From positions 1 through 64,000 of the forward strand of contig NZ_JBHLZU010000015.1 of NCBI RefSeq assembly GCF_042429765.1: DNA of 64,000 nucleotides, given 5' to 3'. The notes beneath the pieces are model-generated. The model searched no databases, was not told the DNA's origin, and saw nothing but the letters and a program-made list of their open reading frames with translations. The position numbers and the translations under genes are program-made. Source of the DNA: Allokutzneria oryzae. Lineage in GTDB: Bacteria > Actinomycetota > Actinomycetes > Mycobacteriales > Pseudonocardiaceae. Shown here in pieces: positions 60,824-64,000 of this stretch (position 1 is the first letter of the stretch; the number at the start of each line of letters is the position of its first letter).

Positions 60824-61641
60824 GACTCGAACAGGTTGACCAGGAAGACGCGGGCCTTCCTGCCGTAGAACAGCTTGATGCCCGACAAGGCCAGCCGTGT
60901 CAGCACGGGAAGGCGGGACCGGAGCGCACGGGGGAGCTGGAGCAGCGTCCTGGACTCGGTGAGGCGGAGCCCGACGTCCCACCGCTGCACCTCTTCGGGA
61001 TCGTCGCAGTGCCAGGCGTACGTGGCGGCGACCCGCTTCTTGAACATCGCGTCGTCCTGGTGCTCGACCATCCAGCGCCCCGCGGTGTCGAAAGCGATCC
61101 GGGCACCGGGAAATCCTTGTGCGACTCGCCCGAGTGCGTTCCGCACGTCGGTCTCGTCCAGGTAGAGCAGAACCCCTTCGGAGACGAAGAAGTACGGTGC
61201 GGGCAACGCTCGGACGACCTCGTGCCACGAGTCGTCGAGCACCGAGGCGGCCACCATCCGCCGCCGGTCCGACTCGGTGAAGAACCGCTCGCGCAGCTTC
61301 ATCGAGTCGGGCAGGTCCAGGTCCACCCAGTGCGTCCGCCCGTTGTCGACCCGCTCGAACCGGGTGTTCAACCCGGCACCCACCTCGACCACGGTTCCCT
61401 TGGGGTGCAAGGAGAGGAAGCCGCGAACCCACTCGTCCAGGAGCAGCGTGCGCATGACCGAGGCGACCAGCGTCGGCGATCCGTCGAACTTCGTGAAGTC
61501 GTAGTCGATCCGCTCCACCATCTCGACGGCCTTCGGGTCGCGCAGGATCCCGTGCTTCTTGCGGGTCTCCACCGCCCGCGCGTAGAGCGTGCTGAGCAGT
61601 GTTTCCTGGACGTCGCCGAGCTCGATCGCGATGCGCTCCAT
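60793..61641 (-). CDS. Class I SAM methyltransferase, LCMT/PPM-type
   Basis: A 282-aa enzyme of the leucine-carboxyl-methyltransferase-like family common in actinomycetes: GTVVEVGAGLNTRFERVDNG is the SAM-binding motif I, THWVDLDLPDSMKLRERF motif II, and YFFVSEGVLLYLDETDV motif III. Many relatives are O-methyltransferases of natural products. It runs against the ACP operon and overlaps its last gene by 31 bp, so it is not in that operon. Start ATG 61641 overlaps nothing; the divergent partner is an alpha/beta hydrolase gene. Confidence 0.83.
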   Translation of the reverse strand: MERIAIELGDVQETLLSTLYARAVETRKKHGILRDPKAVEMVERIDYDFTKFDGSPTLVASVMRTLLLDEWVRGFLSLHPKGTVVEVGAGLNTRFERVDNGRTHWVDLDLPDSMKLRERFFTESDRRRMVAASVLDDSWHEVVRALPAPYFFVSEGVLLYLDETDVRNALGRVAQGFPGARIAFDTAGRWMVEHQDDAMFKKRVAATYAWHCDDPEEVQRWDVGLRLTESRTLLQLPRALRSRLPVLTRLALSGIKLFYGRKARVFLVNLFESQPSLRANRR

Positions 61642-61735
61642 TTGTCCAGTGATAGCAGCGTTTCACCTCGGTCGAGCCGCCCGCACGTGGCGTGTTCGGC
61701 GAGTTCATTCTGCCGTGTCGTGGTGGACTGGGAGC

Positions 61736-62587
61736 ATGGTCCAGCCAAGCGCCTTCGGTGATCCCGGCTTCACGCGGACGAGGGACGGGCGGCTCCTGCA
61801 CCACGTCACCATCGGCAGCGGTTCGCCGACGGTGGTGTTCGAAGCCGGGCTCGGCGCGAACCGGGGCACCTGGGGGCTCGTGCAGCGCGCGGTCGCCCAG
61901 CACACGCGGACCCTGGCCTACGACCGTGCGGGTCTGGGGCGCAGCGACTCCGCGCCCGCCGGTCTGCACCGGATGGCGGACGACCTGGCGGACCTGCTCC
62001 ACGGCGACTCGGACTCGCGGTTCGTGTTGGTGGGACACAGTCTTGGTGGTGTCCTTGCCCGCTGTGTCGCTCGGCGCGAGCCGTCGTCGATCGCCGGGCT
62101 CGTGCTGGTGGACCAAGTGGAGGAGGAGATCGCGGAGTACCACGGCATCACACGCGCGCGCGGAGTCGCGGTCGGCTACATGCTCGGCGCGGCTCTCGCG
62201 TGGCTGCTGCGGCCCGCGCTGAAAGGCAGGCTGCACAAGAACTTTCCGCAGGAGATGGCCTCGGAGCTGGTGACGGAGGAGATCAGCTACCGCGCACTGC
62301 GGACGGGCGCGCGGGAGGTGGTGGCGATGGCTTCGCAGCTGCGGTCGCTGATGCCGGACGGAGGGGAGCTGCCGGACGTCCCGGTCACGCTGATCTCGGC
62401 GGGCCGGCGCGGGCGGGCGGAGCGGCCACCCCGGCCGGTGCTGATCGCGACGCATCGGCGTCACGCCGCGCGGCTGCCACGGGGGCGGCACGTGCTGGCC
62501 GAGCACGCCGATCACCTCGTGCCGTTGCAGCAGCCCGAGCTGATCGTCACCGAGACGCGCAGGGTGGTGGACCTCGCCCGCCGCTGA
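61736..62587 (+). CDS. Alpha/beta hydrolase
   Basis: A 283-aa soluble hydrolase: VVFEAGLGANRGTWGLVQ (oxyanion), AYDRAGLGRSDSAP, nucleophile VGHSLGGVLARCVA, histidine in AEHADHLVPLQQPE. Close in type to the many uncharacterised actinobacterial esterases annotated as alpha/beta fold hydrolases. ATG 61736 is chosen because no other start precedes the family's beginning in frame; GGGAG is unusually near. Divergent from the LCMT-type methyltransferase gene. Confidence 0.82.
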   Translation: MVQPSAFGDPGFTRTRDGRLLHHVTIGSGSPTVVFEAGLGANRGTWGLVQRAVAQHTRTLAYDRAGLGRSDSAPAGLHRMADDLADLLHGDSDSRFVLVGHSLGGVLARCVARREPSSIAGLVLVDQVEEEIAEYHGITRARGVAVGYMLGAALAWLLRPALKGRLHKNFPQEMASELVTEEISYRALRTGAREVVAMASQLRSLMPDGGELPDVPVTLISAGRRGRAERPPRPVLIATHRRHAARLPRGRHVLAEHADHLVPLQQPELIVTETRRVVDLARR

Positions 62588-62707
62588 CCGGCTCTTGCGA
62601 CTGGCCGCCGGAAAAAGTTCGCGCGCCTCTTTCATTGAGGACGGTAGTTGTCCGCAATGGCTCCTACCTTGGTCTCATCACCAGCGACCACCCCGAAGGA
62701 CGAAGCC

Positions 62708-63229
62708 ATGACGAGCACCGAGACCACCACCCTGACCGGCGAGCGCGCTGACCTGGTGGCGATGCTGGACAAGCACCGGTTCTTCCTGCGCAACACCGCC
62801 CGCCAGCTGACCGAGGAGCAGGCGTGGCAGCGCAGCACGGTGAGCGCGTTGACGATCGCCGGGCTGATCAAGCACGTCAGCAACACCGAGAAGGCGTGGA
62901 TGCGGTTCGCGCTGGGTGGGGCCGAGGGCATGGCTTCCGACGGCAAGAGCGAGGAGGACTGGCCGAACGAGTTCCTCAAGGTCGGCGACGAGACGCTGGA
63001 GGTGCTGCTCGCCCGCTACGAGGAGGTCGCGCGCACCACGAACGAGCTGGTCGCGACGATGCCCGACCTGGACCTGGCGCACGAGCTGCCAGTGGCACCG
63101 TGGTTCGAGCCCGGCGCGAAGTGGACGGTGCGGCGCGTGCTCATGCACATCATCGCCGAGACCGCCCAGCACGCGGGGCACGCGGACATCATCCGTGAAG
63201 CGATCGACGGCGCGAAGAGCATGGGCTGA
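62708..63229 (+). CDS. DinB/DUF664-family protein
   Basis: A 173-aa four-helix-bundle protein of the DinB superfamily, DUF664 branch: IKHVSNTEKAWMRFAL carries the first metal-ligand histidine and MHIIAETAQHAGHADIIREAIDG the other two (HxxxH type). These proteins are putative metal- and thiol-dependent enzymes (mycothiol S-transferases in some members). ATG 62708 follows GAAGGA; AAAGTTCG-type sequence 90 bp upstream may be promoter. Last 41 bases overlap the convergent GT87 gene. Confidence 0.85.
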   Translation: MTSTETTTLTGERADLVAMLDKHRFFLRNTARQLTEEQAWQRSTVSALTIAGLIKHVSNTEKAWMRFALGGAEGMASDGKSEEDWPNEFLKVGDETLEVLLARYEEVARTTNELVATMPDLDLAHELPVAPWFEPGAKWTVRRVLMHIIAETAQHAGHADIIREAIDGAKSMG

Positions 63230-64000
63230 GCCGCGCCGCGGTCCAGAACAGGGTGGCCAGCGCGATCAGCAGGTAAGCGTTGCCGACCAGGTGCTGCCAC
63301 CAGGTCCACGTGGCTTCGAGGTGGTTGCCCGCCGGGAGCAGGGAGTGCGGGCCCACCACGAAGACCGGCACCAGGGCCAGCCAGGGGCGGGCGAGCGCGA
63401 CGAGCACCACGAGCGCGGGCGCGATCCACACCCAGTGGTGCGACCAGGAGATCGGCGACAGGACCAGCACCCCCGCCGCGTTGGTCACCAGGGCCTGGGC
63501 CGGACCGACGCGGCGGATCACGGTGATCATCGAGATGAGCACCGCGGGCAGCAGCACGCACCACACCGCCGCGTCCACCACCGGACCCGCCCCGAGCCGG
63601 GAGAGCTCGCCCGCGATGGTCTGGTTGGTGGCGAAGGCCGACCCGCTCTGCCCGGACGCGCCGAACACGATGTCCAACCAGTAGCGAACGGAGGCGGCCG
63701 GAGCCACAACGAAGCCGATCGCGGCAGTGGCCACGATGGTGACCACAGTGGTCACCGCCGCGCGGAAGTCCTTGCGCAGCAAGAAGAACAGGATGAACCC
63801 CGCCGGGGTGATCTTGATGGCCGCCGCGATGCCGACGAGCACTCCGCGCGGCCAGCGCGGTTCGCGGCTCAGGCAGTCCACCGCGACCAGGCCCATCAGC
63901 CAGAGGTTGACCTGACCGAACTCGATGGTGGCCCGGACCGGTTCCAGCACGATCGCCAACGGCAGCACGAGCACGGTGAGCGTGGTTCTGCGCCGCATCG
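63189..64000 (-). CDS. GT87-family (DUF2029) membrane mannosyltransferase, partial
   Basis: The C-terminal 269 residues or more of an integral membrane glycosyltransferase, running off the right edge. EPVRATIEFGQVNLWLMGLV and AAIKITPAGFILFFLLRKDF are the conserved GT87/DUF2029 blocks, with ISWSHHWVW later; eight or so membrane helices. Family members (such as PimE) use polyprenyl-phosphate mannose to add alpha-mannose or arabinose to glycolipids on the outer face of the membrane. Fits an actinobacterial envelope with lipomannan-like polymers. The true start is outside the window. Confidence 0.83.
   Translation of the reverse strand, partial: MRRRTTLTVLVLPLAIVLEPVRATIEFGQVNLWLMGLVAVDCLSREPRWPRGVLVGIAAAIKITPAGFILFFLLRKDFRAAVTTVVTIVATAAIGFVVAPAASVRYWLDIVFGASGQSGSAFATNQTIAGELSRLGAGPVVDAAVWCVLLPAVLISMITVIRRVGPAQALVTNAAGVLVLSPISWSHHWVWIAPALVVLVALARPWLALVPVFVVGPHSLLPAGNHLEATWTWWQHLVGNAYLLIALATLFWTAARLSPCSSRRRSLHG

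Noticed and set aside
59183..62635. A minus-strand open frame of 1150 codons
   Set aside because: It runs across three real genes on the opposite and same strands and has shadow composition typical of high-GC DNA.

Overview
This window is high-GC DNA from a filamentous actinomycete, most likely of the Pseudonocardiales (Saccharothrix, Lentzea or Actinokineospora type). The grounds are the dense coding, GTG starts and ATGA/GTGA stop-start overlaps. The gene content fits too: a SARP regulator, a GAF-ANTAR protein, a 13E12-type HNH protein, a Pls/PosA NRPS-like enzyme, a GT87 mannosyltransferase, an ECF41/SigJ-type sigma factor and an MmpS-like lipoprotein. The palindromic word TCCACAGTGGA recurs, mostly inside genes. 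Family-level placement is inference. I saw no rRNA, tRNA or CRISPR.

Left part (1-18.4 kb): a DinB-like fragment with AAG where its start codon should be, an orphan barstar of lower GC, a BaeRF-type protein, and a serine hydrolase/histidine kinase/response regulator operon. Then comes a run of secreted, glycan-related proteins (GH26-like, GH172/DUF2961, sialidase-like), a VOC protein, a toroid-fold cyclase-like protein, a second serine hydrolase, a frameshifted L,D-transpeptidase lipoprotein and an alpha/beta hydrolase. Between 14.1 and 15.2 kb lie two decayed genes around two copies of a 60-nt perfect hairpin.

Middle part (18.5-37 kb): a 1048-aa SARP-AAA regulator coupled to an unknown gene; a MarR/MFS/SDR set with a perfect operator; a small membrane protein/XRE/reductase operon with a promoter inside an inverted repeat; GAF-ANTAR; a 13E12 gene beside a scrap of an MFS transporter and a 34-bp direct repeat. 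A two-component system follows, with an MmpS-like lipoprotein and a broken ABC ATPase, then ArsR/SRPBCC, a CoA-transferase and secreted proteins.

Right-middle part (37-46.6 kb): all genes are on the minus strand. In transcription order they are an adenylate-forming ligase, a DIT1/PvcA isonitrile-synthase-family protein overlapping a HAD phosphatase, an ECF sigma factor coupled by GTGA to a primary-like sigma factor, and a Pls/PosA-family NRPS-like enzyme. This looks like a small uncharacterised specialised-metabolism region.

Right part (47-64 kb): an ECF41-type sigma factor with a textbook ECF41 promoter; a TetR with an extra C-terminal domain divergent from a P450 with an unusual I-helix; an S9 peptidase; a PAF-acetylhydrolase-like lipase; dhaK-dhaL facing an IclR gene across a 25-bp palindrome; and a tightly overlapped four-gene operon (stand-alone ACP, alpha/beta hydrolase, GT1 glycosyltransferase, 605-aa membrane/zinc-ribbon/methyltransferase fusion). 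The last is the best candidate for an undescribed pathway. The window ends in a partial GT87 gene. Five copies of the hairpin repeat lie in intergenic DNA between 14.7 and 53.9 kb.
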